64,000 nucleotides of DNA, from assembly GCF_045679555.1 (NCBI RefSeq), contig NC_092092.1:15620735-15684734 (forward strand), written 5' to 3'. Origin of the DNA: Salvelinus alpinus. Lineage: Eukaryota; Chordata; Actinopteri; Salmoniformes; Salmonidae. A program made the translations under genes and the position numbers. Below, piece after piece: positions 37,026 to 49,635 of the stretch; within the stretch, counting starts at the first letter, position 1, and each line of letters begins with the position of its first letter. Under the pieces are notes generated by a model that saw only the letters and a program-made list of their open reading frames with translations, was not told the origin of the DNA and made no database searches.

Positions 37026-37582
37026 GTATGTGGATTACTTTACCGTTGCACATTGTGGAATATGCGCAGAGGGTTACTGTGGACGCAGTGATTCTTCAGT
37101 ATGCTACTTTGATTTCGGCTAGCTAAAACATCATGTTCGGGATGTGGGAAATGTATAGTTACAGTCTATAAGGTTCTATGGTTGTTTGTGTTTTTATGTG
37201 TTGTTGGCCTGCAATGATCGGGGGCAACCCTCTTCACCAAGCCCTTTTGAGTTTTGCCCGGTCAAATGTGTTAACAAGTCAGATTTAGTTGTTTTCGAGA
37301 ACTTTATGTCTCAATTAGTCTGATATATTATCCATAGTTTACATCGTTTTGTAGAGGCGCTTGCAACAATGTTTTTTTGAGTTTTTCTAGCTGACTATTT
37401 ATCATTGCATAATTTCAGTTTGCTTCGTTGAGGTTTTAACTCCACGATATGTGGAATTCTCAGCTACAGTTTGCTTTTATAGTTTCCTCCAAAGTAAACT
37501 GCAGGGTGTTTCTGGGCCGTTACATGGTCACTCTCTCCATGTCCAGCGGTTTCACCGTTTCTTCCTTCTGCTTTACCAACAG
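37026..37582 (+). other. jag1 intron 1 (557 bp)
   Basis: Donor gtatgtgg, acceptor ctgctttaccaacag preceded by a pyrimidine tract; phase 0. No tandem array lies inside, in contrast to intron 2. It contains TGTGGGAA at 37143-37150, which matches the RBPJ/CSL consensus. The first intron codons happen to read VCG. Confidence 0.85.
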
Positions 37583-37888
37583 GTGGCCGAGGGAACGGGT
37601 CAGTTCGAGTTGGAGATCTTATCCATGAACAACCTGAACGGCGAGCTTCTTAACGGGCAGTGTTGTGACGGCTCCCGGGTCGCCGTGGATCGGAAATGCA
37701 GGATGGATGAGTGTGATACGTATTTTAAAGTGTGTTTGAAGGAATACCAGTCGCGGGTGTCGCCTGCGGGACCTTGCAGCTTCGGGTCCGGATCTACGCC
37801 CGTCCTGGGAGGGAATGTATTTTCTTTGAAGAGCTCTGCGAGGAATGAAAGATCCAGGATAGTTTTGCCGTTCAGTTTTGCCTGGCCA
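37583..37888 (+). CDS. jag1: jagged1, coding exon 2 (MNNL / C2 domain)
   Basis: Encodes residues 27-128: the N-terminal MNNL module, a C2-type fold that in Jagged proteins contributes to Notch and lipid binding, located outside the cell. Diagnostic motifs are [10 protein letters not shown] (32-41), [12 protein letters not shown] (45-56), [18 protein letters not shown] (68-85), [16 protein letters not shown] (89-104) and [10 protein letters not shown] (119-128). Cysteines at 53, 54, 65, 70, 77 and 91 match the conserved set. The exon is 306 bp, the size I know for human JAG1 exon 2, with acceptor caacag|GTG and donor CCA|gtaagt, phase 0 on both sides. FELEILSM and FSFAWP favour Jagged1 over Jagged2 and Delta. 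The frame is intact, so there is no sign of a pseudogene. This is the best-supported coding segment of the window. Confidence 0.97.
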
Positions 37889-38406
37889 GTAAGTAGCTAT
37901 CTTACAACTCTTCTGTGACCTAAAATAATTAGCTTAGACTGTTAAAACAGGCTTACCATAATATTTTTGGGGTTAAAAAAAATACGAAAAGGATTGTATT
38001 GTCGCCGGGTGTTATGTGGTGTAACACTAGTTAGCACTGTTGTATTTGCAATTATACTGCTAATCAATCACTTGTCTAGTCCAATAAGAATAAAACATAG
38101 AGAATGATTTAATGTTGCGTATTGTCTGTCAACCTACCTAGCATTAAGTCATTTGACACGGGAGATCTCTATGGTATCCTCATTAACTAATTCACCAGAC
38201 CACAGGTGTGAAATTGTCATTTGTTTTCTACAAAGAGAAATCCACAATTTAAATTATGCCAGTCATTATTATGCCTGAAATATTGAGAACATACAGTAGG
38301 ATGAAGTTTTTCAATTTGAAAAAAAAATGTATTCATTCAGAGTATTATTTTATCAATAACATCTGTCAGAGGTGGTCCAATGGACTTCTGTTATCCAGTA
38401 GAATTA
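37889..38406. other. Start of intron 2, no repeat recognised
   Basis: AT-rich, apparently unique sequence. Nothing supportable beyond the donor site. Confidence 0.4.
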
Positions 38407-39433
38407 CCCCAAGTTGTCAGTATTCTACCCTGTATTCAGCTGGCCCCAAGTTGTTAGTATTACACCCTGTATTCAGCTGGCCCCAAGTTGTTAGTATTAC
38501 ATCCTGTATTCAGCTGGCCCCAAGTTGTCAGTATTCCACCCTGTATTCAGCTGGCCCCAAGTTGTCAGTATTCCACCCTGTATTCAGCTGGCCCCAAGTT
38601 GTTAGGATTCTACCCTGTATTCAGCTGGCCCCAAGTTGTTAGTATTCCACCCTGTATTCAGCTGGCCCCAAGTTGTTAGTATTACACCCTGTATTCAGCT
38701 GGCCCCAAGTTGTTAGTATTACACCCTGTATTCAGCTGGCCCCAAGTTGTTAGTATTCCACCCTGTATCCAGCTGGCCCCAAGTTGTTAGTATTCCACCC
38801 TGTATCCAGCTGTCCCCAAGTTGTTAGTATTACACCCTGTATCCAGCTGGCCCCAAGTTGTTAGTATTCCACCCTGTATTCAGCTGGCCCCAAGTTGTTA
38901 GTATTCCACCCTGTATTCAGCTGGCCCCAAGTTGTTAGTATTACACCCTGTATTCAGCTGGCCCCAAGTTGTTAGTATTCCACCCTGTGTTCAGCTGGCC
39001 CCAAGTTGTTAGTATTCCACCCTGTATCCAGCTGGCCCTAAGTTGTTAGTATTCCACCCTGTATCCAGCTGGCCCCAAGTTGTTAGTATTCCACCCTGTA
39101 TTCAGCTGGCCCCAAGCTGTCAGAGGACTCCATCCTGTATCCAGCTGGCCCCAAGTTGTTAGTATTCCACCCTGTGTTCAGCTGGCCCCAAGTTGTTAGT
39201 ATTCTACCCTGTATTCAGCTGGCCCCAAGCTGTTAGTATTCCACCCTGTATCCAGCTGGCCCCAAGTTGTCAGTATTCCACCCTGTATTCAGCTGGCCCC
39301 AAGTTGTTAGTATTCCACCCTGTATCCAGCTGGCCCCAAGTTGTCAGTATTTCACCCTGTATTCAGCTGGCCCCAAGTTGTCAGTATTCCACCCTGTATT
39401 CAGCTGGCCCCAAGCTGTTAATATTCCACCCTT
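38407..39433. repeat. 37-bp minisatellite, about 28 units
   Basis: Unit ccccaagttgttagtattcc, accctgtattcagctgg. Variants are ttcagc/tccagc, and one unit near 39120 is interrupted by an insertion (cagaggactccatcc). Open frames are by-products. Confidence 0.95.
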
Positions 39434-39647
39434 TGATCATGTCAGTTCTGGTTCCCACCTCTCAATTCTTACACTGTAAATAAAGGTCATGTTGTGACAG
39501 GGACTCTGGTTTGGTGTTGTGATGTTGTGTGGGAGATTGTGATTTACTAACCACAGTGTTGATATGAACAAGAGACAGTAAACATGTGGTATGACCCTAG
39601 TCTTGCCTGGCCGACTCAGCTCCACTACAGCTTTGGGAAGAGACTCA

Positions 39648-40200
39648 TTTGACCCTTAACAGGGGTGCGTTCTACAGGACCAAAACGTTTTAATTTGACC
39701 CTTAACAGGGGTGCGTTCCGCAGGACCAAAACGTTTTAATTTGACACTTAACAGGGGTGCGTTCCACAGGACCAAAACGTTTTAATTTGACCCTTAACAG
39801 GGGTGCGTTCCACAGGACCAAAACGTTTTAATTTGACCCTTAACAGGGGTGCGTTCCACAGGACCAAAACGTTTTAATTTGACCCTTAACAGGGGTGCGT
39901 TCCGCAGGACCAAAACGTTTTAATTTGACACTTAACAGGGGTGCGTTCCACAGGACCAAAACGTTTTAATTTGACCCTTAACAGGGGTGCGTTCCACAGG
40001 ACCAAAACGTTTTAATTTGACCCTTAACAGGGGTGCGTTCGGCAGGACCAAAACGTTTTAATTTGACCCTTAACAGGGGTGTGTTCTACAGGACCAAAAC
40101 GTTTTAATTTGACCCTTAACAGGGGTGCGTTCTACAGGACCAAAACGTTTTAATTGGACCCTTAACAGGGGTGAGTTCCACAGGACCAAAACGTTTTAAC
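39648..40200. repeat. 46-bp minisatellite, 12 units
   Basis: Unit tttgacccttaacaggggtg, cgttccacaggaccaaaacg, tttaat. Each contains the palindrome AAAACGTTTT. The array ends at caaaacgttttaac. Confidence 0.96.
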
Positions 40201-40491
40201 ACTCAGCTAGAAATATGCAATGTAGAACATGTATGCCTCTAACGTCAGCTCTATTCGTGACGTCTTCAACGTTAAACAACGTGGGCCAGGTTTCACGCTT
40301 CTCCAGCCCCACTATGTTCTTCCTCCCAGTCCCTACATGCTGCTGTCAGACCTGGGTTTCAAGTTTTAGACCTGTTTCACAGACTCATTAGATCTAGATC
40401 GATAGATAGCTTGGTTCATCGTTCCTGTTGCTATGTAACCGATAGAAATGTCCCAATAGTGCATTACTGCTGGATGGGTTGTATAGACAGA

Positions 40492-40591
40492 NNNNNNNNN
40501 NNNNNNNNNNNNNNNNNNNNNNNNNNNNNNNNNNNNNNNNNNNNNNNNNNNNNNNNNNNNNNNNNNNNNNNNNNNNNNNNNNNNNNNNNNN
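40492..40591. other. Assembly gap, 100 N
   Basis: Exactly 100 undetermined bases, the usual placeholder for a gap of unknown size. It ends immediately at the first base of the 37-bp array, so array length on that side is not known. Confidence 0.99.
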
Positions 40592-43500
40592 TGGATCTGG
40601 TGACATGTGTAACCTAGTTCCTCCTCCCTGGATCTGGTGACATGTGTAACCTAGTTCCCTCTCCCTGGATCTGGTGACATGTGTAACCTAGTTCCCTCTC
40701 CCTGGATCTGGTGACATGTGTAACCTAGTTCCCTCCTCCCTGGATCTGGTGACATGTGTAACCTAGTTCCTCCTCCCTGGATCTGGTGACATGTGTAACC
40801 TAGTTCCTCCTCCCTGGATCTGGTGACATGTGTAACCTAGTTCCCTCCTCCCTGGATCTGGTGACATGTGTAACCTAGTTCCTCCTCCCTGGATCTGGTG
40901 ACATGTGTAACCTAGTTCCTCCTCCCTGGATCTGGTGACATGTGTAACCTAGTTCCTCCTCCCTGGATCTGGTGACATGTGTAACCTAGTTCCTCCTCCC
41001 TGGATCTGGTGACATGTGTAACCTAGTTCCTCCTCCCTGGATCTGGTGACATGTGTAACCTAGTTCCTCCTCCCTGGATCTGGTGACATGTGTAACCTAG
41101 TTCCTCCTCCCTGGATCTGGTGACATGTGTAACCTAGTTCCTCCTCCCTGGATCTGGTGACATGTGTAACCTAGTTCCTCCTCCCTGGATCTGGTGACAT
41201 GTGTAACCTAGTTCCTCCTCCCTGGATCTGGTGACATGTGTAACCTAGTTCCTCCTCCCTGGATCTGGTGACATGTGTAACCTAGTTCCTCCTCCCTGGA
41301 TCTGGTGACATGTGTAACCTAGTTCCTCCTCCCTGGATCTGGTGACATGTGTAACCTAGTTCCTCCTCCCTGGATCTGGTGACATGTGTAACCTAGTTCC
41401 TCCTCCCTGGATCTGGTGACATGTGTAACCTAGTTCCTCCTCCCTGGATCTGGTGACATGTGTAACCTAGTTCCTCCTCCCTGGATCTGGTGACATGTGT
41501 AACCTAGTTCCTCCTCCCTGGATCTGGTGACATGTGTAACCTAGTTCCTCCTCCCTGGATCTGGTGACATGTGTAACCTAGTTCCCTCTCCCTGGATCTG
41601 GTGACATGTGTAACCTAGTTCCTCCTCCCTGGATCTGGTGACATGTGTAACCTAGTTCCTCCTCCCTGGATCTGGTGACATGTGTAACCTAGTTCCTCCT
41701 CCCTGGATCTGGTGACATGTGTAACCTAGTTCCTCCTCCCTGGATCTGGTGACATGTGTAACCTAGTTCCTCCTCCCTGGATCTGGTGACATGTGTAACC
41801 TAGTTCCTCCTCCCTGGATCTGGTGACATGTGTAACCTAGTTCCTCCTCCCTGGATCTGGTGACATGTGTAACCTAGTTCCTCCTCCCTGGATCTGGTGA
41901 CATGTGTAACCTAGTTCCTCCTCCCTGGATCTGGTGACATGTGTAACCTAGTTCCTCCTCCCTGGATCTGGTGACATGTGTAACCTAGTTCCTCCTCCCT
42001 GGATCTGGTGACATGTGTAACCTAGTTCCTCCTCCCTGGATCTGGTGACATGTGCAACCTAGTTCCTCCTCCCTGGATCTGGTGACATGTGTAACCTAGT
42101 TCCTCCTCCCTGGATCTGGTGACATGTGTAACCTAGTTCCCTCTCCCTGGATCTGGTGACATGTGTAACCTAGTTCCTCCTCCCTGGATCTGGTGACATG
42201 TGTAACCTAGTTCCTACTCCCTGGATCTGGTGACATGTGTAACCTAGTTCCTACTCCCTGGATCTGGTGACATGTGTAACCTAGTTCCTCCTCCCTGGAT
42301 CTGGTGACATGTGTAACCTAGTTCCTCTCTCCCTGGATCTGGTGACATGTGTAACCTAGTTCCCTCCTCCCTGGATCTGGTGACATGTGTAACCTAGTTC
42401 CCTCTCCCTGGATCTGGTGACATGTGTAACCTAGTTCCTCCTCCCTGGATCTGGTGACATGTGTAACCTAGTTCCTACTCCCTGGATTTGGTGACATGTG
42501 TAACCTAGTTCCTACTCCCTGGATTTGGTGACATGTGTAACCTAGTTCCTACTCCCTGGATCTGGTGACATGTGTAACCTAGTTCCTCCTCCCTGGATCT
42601 GGTGACATGTGTAACCTAGTTCCTCCTCCCTGGATCTGGTGACATGTGTAACCTAGTTCCTCCTCCCTGGATCTGGTGACATGTGTAACCTAGTTCCTCC
42701 TCCCTGGATCTGGTGACATGTGTAACCTAGTTCCTCCTCCCTGGATCTGGTGACATGTGTAACCTAGTTCCCTCTCCCTGGATCTGGTGACATGTGTAAC
42801 CTAGTTCCCCCTCCCTGGATCTGGTGACATGTGTAACCTAGTTCCCCCTCCCTGGATCTGGTGACATGTGTAACCTAGTTCCTCCTCCCTGGATCTGGTG
42901 ACATGTGTAACCTAGTTCCTCCTCCCTGGATCTGGTGACATGTGTAACCTAGTTCCTCCTCCCTGGATCTGGTGACATGTGTAACCTAGTTCCTCCTCCC
43001 TGGATCTGGTGACATGTGTAACCTAGTTCCCTCTCCCTGGATCTGGTAACATGTGTAACCTAGTTCCTCCTCCCTGGATCTGGTGACATGTGTAACCTAG
43101 TTCCCTCTCCCTGGATCTGGTGACATGTGTAACCTAGTTCCTCCTCCCTGGATCTGGTGACATGTGTAACCTAGTTCCTCCTCCCTGGATCTGGTGACAT
43201 GTGTAACCTAGTTCCTCCTCCCTGGATCTGGTGACATGTGTAACCTAGTTCCTCCTCCCTGGATCTGGTGACATGTGCAACCTAGTTCCTCCTCCCTGGA
43301 TCTGGTGACATGTGCAACCTAGTTCCTCCTCCCTGGATCTGGTGACATGTGTAACCTAGTTCCTCCTCCCTGGATCTGGTGACATGTGTAACCTAGTTCC
43401 TCCTCCCTGGATCTGGTGACATGTGTAACCTAGTTCCTACTCCCTGGATCTGGTGACATGTGTAACCTAGTTCCTCCTCCCTGGATCTGGTGACATGTGT

Positions 43501-45637
43501 AACCTAGTTCCTCCTCCCTGGATCTGGTGACATGTGTAACCTAGTTCCTACTCCCTGGATCTGGTGACATGTGTAACCTAGTTCCTCCTCCCTGGATCTG
43601 GTGACATGTGTAACCTAGTTCCTCCTCCCTGGATCTGGTGACATGTGCAACCTAGTTCCCCCTCCCTGGATCTGGTGACATGTGTAACCTAGTTCCCTCT
43701 CCCTGGATCTGGTGACATGTGTAACCTAGTTCCCTCTCCCTGGATCTGGTGACATGTGTAACCTAGTTCCCTCTCCCTGGATCTGGTGACATGTGTAACC
43801 TAGTTCCTCCTCCCTGGATCTGGTGACATGTGTAACCTAGTTCCTCCTCCCTGGATCTGGTGACATGTGTAACCTAGTTCCTCCTCCCTGGATCTGGTGA
43901 CATGTGTAACCTAGTTCCTCCTCCCTGGATCTGGTGACATGTGTAACCTAGTTCCTCCTCCCTGGATCTGGTGACATGTGTAACCTAGTTCCTACTCCCT
44001 GGATCTGGTGACATGTGTAACCTAGTTCCTCCTCCCTGGATCTGGTGACATGTGTAACCTAGTTCCTCCTCCCTGGATCTGGTGACATGTGTAACCTAGT
44101 TCCTCCTCCCTGGATCTGGTGACATGTGTAACCTAGTTCCTCCTCCCTGGATCTGGTGACATGTGTAACCTAGTTCCTCCTCCCTGGATCTGGTGACATG
44201 TGTAACCTAGTTCCTCCTCCCTGGATCTGGTGACATGTGTAACCTAGTTCCTCCTCCCTGGATCTGGTGACATGTGCAACCTAGTTCCTCCTCCCTGGAT
44301 CTGGTGACATGTGTAACCTAGTTCCTCCTCCCTGGATCTGGTGACATGTGTAACCTAGTTCCCTCTCCCTGGATCTGGTGACATGTGTAACCTAGTTCCT
44401 CCTCCCTGGATCTGGTGACATGTGTAACCTAGTTCCTACTCCCTGGATCTGGTGACATGTGTAACCTAGTTCCTACTCCCTGGATCTGGTGACATGTGTA
44501 ACCTAGTTCCTCCTCCCTGGATCTGGTGACATGTGTAACCTAGTTCCCTCTCCCTGGATCTGGTGACATGTGTAACCTAGTTCCCTCTCCCTGGATCTGG
44601 TGACATGTGTAACCTAGTTCCCTCTCCCTGGATCTGGTGACATGTGTAACCTAGTTCCCTCTCCCTGGATCTGGTGACATGTGTAACCTAGTTCCTCCTC
44701 CCTGGATCTGGTGACATGTGTAACCTAGTTCCTACTCCCTGGATTTGGTGACATGTGTAACCTAGTTCCTACTCCCTGGATTTGGTGACATGTGTAACCT
44801 AGTTCCTCCTCCCTGGATCTGGTGACATGTGTAACCTAGTTCCTCCTCCCTGGATCTGGTGACATGTGTAACCTAGTTCCTCCTCCCTGGATCTGGTGAC
44901 ATGTGTAACCTAGTTCCTCCTCCCTGGATCTGGTGACATGTGTAACCTAGTTCCTCCTCCCTGGATCTGGTGACATGTGTAACCTAGTTCCTCCTCCCTG
45001 GATCTGGTGACATGTGTAACCTAGTTCCTCTCTCCCTGGATCTGGTGACATGTGTAACCTAGTTCCCCCTCCCTGGATCTGGTGACATGTGTAACCTAGT
45101 TCCCCCTCCCTGGATCTGGTGACATGTGTAACCTAGTTCCTCCTCCCTGGATCTGGTGACATGTGTAACCTAGTTCCTCCTCCCTGGATCTGGTGACATG
45201 TGTAACCTAGTTCCTCCTCCCTGGATCTGGTGACATGTGTAACCTAGTTCCTCCTCCCTGGATCTGGTGACATGTGTAACCTAGTTCCCTCTCCCTGGAT
45301 CTGGTAACATGTGTAACCTAGTTCCTCCTCCCTGGATCTGGTGACATGTGTAACCTAGTTCCCTCTCCCTGGATCTGGTGACATGTGTAACCTAGTTCCT
45401 CCTCCCTGGATCTGGTGACATGTGTAACCTAGTTCCTCCTCCCTGGATCTGGTGACATGTGTAACCTAGTTCCTCCTCCCTGGATCTGGTGACATGTGTA
45501 ACCTAGTTCCTCCTCCCTGGATCTGGTGACATGTGTAACCTAGTTCCTCCTCCCTGGATCTGGTGACATGTGTAACCTAGTTCCTACTCCCTGGATCTGG
45601 TGACATGTGTAACCTAGTTCCTACTCCCTGGATCTGA
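40592..45637. repeat. 37-bp minisatellite, about 136 units, bounded by the gap
   Basis: Unit tggatctggtgacatgtgta, acctagttcctcctccc. Variants are ccctctccc, ctactccc and ccccctccc; a few units are 38 bp. A paired marker (ggatttggtg) recurs about 2257 bp apart (42484 and 44741, 61 x 37), as does ggtaac (43045 and 45303), showing an internal 2.26-kb duplication. Not related to the 37-bp family at 38407. Confidence 0.97.
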
Positions 45638-45957
45638 GATGTTTTGAAACAGTTGCTTTTCTTTCTCTCCTAATGGAATTTAAAAACCTGATGGACTCTT
45701 TGAAGGCTGTTTTTACTTTTTGGGGGCTAAAGTCAACTTTTTTTAAAGGAAAATTCCATACAAAAGCTCTCTTTTGGTTTTTGTTTCATTTAGTCAATTG
45801 TTGATATAATCCCCAAAATGCTTTTGCATGTCAGTAATCAAGTTTTCAAGATTATATAACTTTCAAAATACTCAAATACAGGCGATGTGCTGCTAAATGC
45901 ATATCTTAGTGATTTAAAAAAGATCTGGATTTGGGACAGTTTGTAGTTTTCAGAAGG
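45638..45957. other. Intronic spacer, nothing recognised
   Basis: AT-rich and apparently unique. No feature supportable. Confidence 0.4.
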
Positions 45958-46738
45958 CTTCCCTAGGACGCCACACACAGGGTGCAGTAAGGTGGAACAG
46001 GCAGCATGGCTTCCCTAGGACGCCACACACAGGGTGCATGATGGTGGAACAGGCAGCATGGCTTCCCTAGGACGCCACACACAGGGTGCAGTAAGGTGGA
46101 ACAGGCAGCATGGCTTCCCTAGGACGCCACACACAGGGTGCAGTAAGGTGGAACAGGCAGCCTTGCTTCCCTAGGACGCCACACACAGGGTGCATGATGG
46201 TGGAACAGGCAGCATGGCTTCCCTAGGACGCCACACACAGGGTGCAGTAAGGTGGAACAGGCAGCATGGCTTCCCTAGGACGCCACACACAGGGTGCAGT
46301 AAGGTGGAACAGGCAGCATGGCTTCCCTAGGACGCCACACACAGGGTGCAGTAAGGTGGAACAGGCAGCCTTGCTTCCCTAGGACGCCACACACAGGGTG
46401 CAGTAAGGTGGAACAGTCAGCCTGGCTTCCCTAGGACGCCACACACAGGGTGCAGTAAGGTGGAACAGGCAGCCTGGCTTCCCTAGGACGCCACACACAG
46501 GGTGCAGTAAGGTGGAACAGGCAGCCTGGCTTCCCTAGGACGCCACACACAGGGTGCAGTAAGGTGGAACAGTCAGCCTGGCTTCCCTAGGACGCCACAC
46601 ACAGGGTGCAGTAAGGTGGAACAGGCAGCCTGGCTTCCCTAGGACGCCACACACAGGGTGCAGTAAGGTGGAACAGGCAGCATGGCTTCCCTAGGACGCC
46701 ACACACAGGGTGCAAGATGGTGGAACAGGCAGCATGGC
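45958..46738. repeat. 52-bp minisatellite, 15 units
   Basis: Unit cttccctaggacgccacaca, cagggtgcagtaaggtggaa, caggcagcatgg. Variants are gcatgatgg/gcagtaagg and gcctgg/gcatgg. Confidence 0.96.
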
Positions 46739-46862
46739 TTGTCCTTCCCTGTCACCATGGTCCCTCTGTGGGAATGTGCGTGGTGTAACATGCAAAGGTG
46801 TTCTGCAGATGTTCCAAATCTAGAGCAAGGGGACATTCCTGTAGGAGCCAGGACCATTGAGC

Positions 46863-47127
46863 CTGTCTGTCTCTTTGTGTATGTCTCTCTGTCTGTCTCT
46901 CTCTGTTTGTCTGTCGTTCTGTGTCTCTCTCTGTCTGTCTCTCTCTCTCTGTGTCTCTCTCTCTGTCTCTGTGTGTCTGTGTCTCTGTGTGTGTGTGTCT
47001 GTCTCTCTCTCTCTGTGTCTCTCTCTGTCTGTCTGTCTCTCTGTCTGTGTGTCTCTCTGTCTCTGTGTATGTGTCTGTCTGTTTCTCTCTGTGTCTCTCT
47101 CTGTGTGTCTCTCTGTGTGTCTGTCTG
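46863..47127. repeat. Imperfect TCTG/TCTC microsatellite
   Basis: Pyrimidine-rich run made of tctg, tctc and tgtg words. Frames rich in S, L, C and V (or R, E, T on the - strand) are artefacts. Confidence 0.95.
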
Positions 47128-47256
47128 GAAAGCATGGACCGCTTAATGTGTTTCAGTAAGGGATGATGGCTTAATAAGTTGTCTATCTACTTACTGCAAC
47201 TTTAACTAGTTTAGATCAAGATGGGTCAATGCTGGTTGTCTTTATACTGTCACATC

Positions 47257-48089
47257 GTGTGGATGGATAGCCAGGCCTATCCTCATTAAGTACAGCAGTG
47301 GAGTGTGGATGGATAGCCAGGCCTGTCCTCATTAAGTACAGCAGCGGAGTGTGGATGGATAGCCAGGCCTGTCCTCATTAAGTACAGCAGTGTGGATGGA
47401 TAGCCAGGCCTGTCCTCATTAAGTACAGCAGTGTGGATGGATAGCCAGGCCTGTCCTCATTAAGTACAGCAGTGTGGATGGATAGCCAGGCCTGTCCTCA
47501 TTAAGTACAGCAGTGTGGATGGATAGCCAGGCCTGTCCTCATTAAGTACAGCAGTGTGGATGGATAGCCAGGCCTGTCCTCATTAAGTACAGCAGTGTGG
47601 ATGGATAGCCAGGCCTGTCCTCATTAAGTACAGCAGTGTGGATGGATAGCCAGGCCTGTCCTCATTAAGTACAGCAGTGTGGATGGATAGCCAGGCCTGT
47701 CCTCATTAAGTACAGCAGTGTGGATGGATAGCCAGGCCTGTCCTCATTAAGTACAGCAGTGTGGATGGATAGCCAGGCCTGTCCTCATTAAGTACAGCAG
47801 TGTGGATGGATAGCCAGGCCTGTCCTCATTAAGTACAGCAGTGTGGATGGATAGCCAGGCCTGTCCTCATTAAGTACAGCAGTGTGGATGGATAGCCAGG
47901 CCTATCCTCATTAAGTACAGCAGTGTGGATGGATAGCCAGGCCTGTCCTCATTAAGTACAGCAGTGTGGATGGATAGCCAGGCCTGTCCTCATTAAGTAC
48001 AGCAGTGTGGATGGATAGCCAGGCCTATCCTCATTAAGTACAGCAGTGTGGATGGATAGCCAGGCCTGTCCTCATTAAGTACAGCAGTG
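47257..48089. repeat. 41-bp minisatellite, about 20 units
   Basis: Unit gtgtggatggatagccaggc, ctgtcctcattaagtacagc, a. The first units and the last one carry an extra gtgga or gcgga before the next gtgtgg, making them 46 bp. Confidence 0.95.
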
Positions 48090-48169
48090 GAGTGTGGGTG
48101 GCGTGGTTAAGGAAATGCCTGAGTTCCAACCGAGTGTGGCGGAACGAGAGGGACCCAGTCAATTCCCCA

Positions 48170-48840
48170 GGCCCAGTGGCAGGCAGAGCCGGGAGGGACA
48201 GCAGTCCAGGCCCAGTGGCAGGCAGAGCCGGGAGGGACAGCAGTCCAGGCCCAGTGGCAGGCAGAACCGGGAGGGACAGCAGTCCAGGCCCAGTGGCAGG
48301 CATAGCTGGGAGGGACAGCAGTCCAGGCCCAGTGGCAGGCAGAGCCGGGAGGGACAGCAGTCCAGGCCCAGTGGCAGGCAGAGCCGGGAGGGACAGCAGT
48401 CCAGGCCCAGTGGCAGGCAGAGCCGGGAGGGACAGCAGTCCAGGCCCAGTGGCAGGCAGAGCCGGGAGGGACAGCAGTCCAGGCCCAGTGGCAGGCAGAG
48501 CCGGGAGGGACAGCAGTCCAGGCCCAGTAGCAGGCAGAACCGGGAGGGACAGCAGTCCAGGCCCAGTGGCAGGCATAGCCGGGAGGGACAGCAGTCCAGG
48601 CCCAGTGGCAGGCAGAGCCGGGAGGGACAGCATGTCCAGGCCCAGTGGCAGGCAGAGCCGGGAGGGACAGCAGTCCAGGCCCAGTGGCAGGCAGAGCCGG
48701 GAGGGACAGCAGTCCAGGCCCAGTGGCAGGCAGAGCCGGGAGGGACAGCAGTCCAGGCCCAGTGGCAGGCAGAGCCGGGAGGGACAGCAGTCCAGGCCCA
48801 GTGGCAGGCATAGCCGGGAGGGACAGCAGTCCAGCTCCAG
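48170..48840. repeat. 39-bp GC-rich minisatellite, about 17 units
   Basis: Unit ggcccagtggcaggcagagc, cgggagggacagcagtcca. One unit (near 48630) has an inserted base (cagcatgtcc) that shifts the apparent frame. The multiple-of-3 length gives open frames on both strands (GRAGRDSSPGPVA, LPALPATGPGLLS). Not coding. Confidence 0.96.
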
Positions 48841-49635
48841 GCAAAGCAGGGCTTCAGTCCTTACCACGTCCCTTTTTTATCAACCAGTTGCACCCAACCA
48901 ATCACCCGCCTCTGCCATCTGTCCACAAGAGCCAATCAACTTCTGAGTACAAAGAGTTGATAACTAACCCTGGATATTGTTGCTGCTTACTGAAGTACAG
49001 AGACACTTGGGAGGAGGAGGAAGCCGGATACCGACTTCTAGGTCTAACCAATGGGGCAAGACCTCCTCTGTTGTACTGTACAACGGCAACTAGGGCCAAG
49101 ACCCATCAAGACTGAAATGGAAACCTGTCTGACCACATTGTGGACATTTCAGCTGTCATTAGAGCAGTGCTGAGATAAGTCTATCCATATTCGTAAGTGA
49201 ATTAAAAAAAATTATATTTCACATATTTGTGTAATTTACTATAATGAGACTTGAAACAGTCATTTTTTTTTCTTATGGAAAGTTTTTTCGTTATTTTGTG
49301 TTATTTTGTGTTATCAAGTTGTCATGACATTGATATCAACACGGACCTTAGTCATCTGCACAAGCAGCACAAGGCTATCTGCTGTGGACAAGCTGTCCGC
49401 CAGGCCTGCCAATGTCTACAACATCAGAGGATTGACTCAATCTTAAGTCAATGTGATTGATGAACCGTCTGCCCAGCTGATTGTTACCATGTACAGTAGC
49501 TCCATTCATAACCACAGAGAAGCATGGTACATACACCTAGCTACACTATGTCCTACTATACCTGTGAAGACCTTTTGGGGACCAACAATTAATTCCCATT
49601 CAAAATAATTTTTACCTAACCTTAACCCCTAAACC
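48841..49635. other. Intronic spacer
   Basis: Mostly unrecognised. The end (about 49570-49635, gaccttttggggaccaacaa ... cctaaccttaacccctaa) looks like an inverted relative of 51480-51595 (gggttagggaaaatgtgat ... tgtgtccccacaaggttag), a common fish interspersed sequence. Confidence 0.4.

Noticed and set aside
37026-37034. Exon 1 continuing to encode VCG as in human AKVCG
   Set aside because: gtatgtgg is a consensus donor and exon 2 supplies its own V start ([11 protein letters not shown]). The match to human is a coincidence of the splice-site sequence.
48034-48946. GC-rich frames with collagen- or SR-like look (GRAGRDSSPGPVA, SRPSGRQSREGQQ)
   Set aside because: 39-bp minisatellite read in different frames; no true Gly-X-Y pattern or RS domain.
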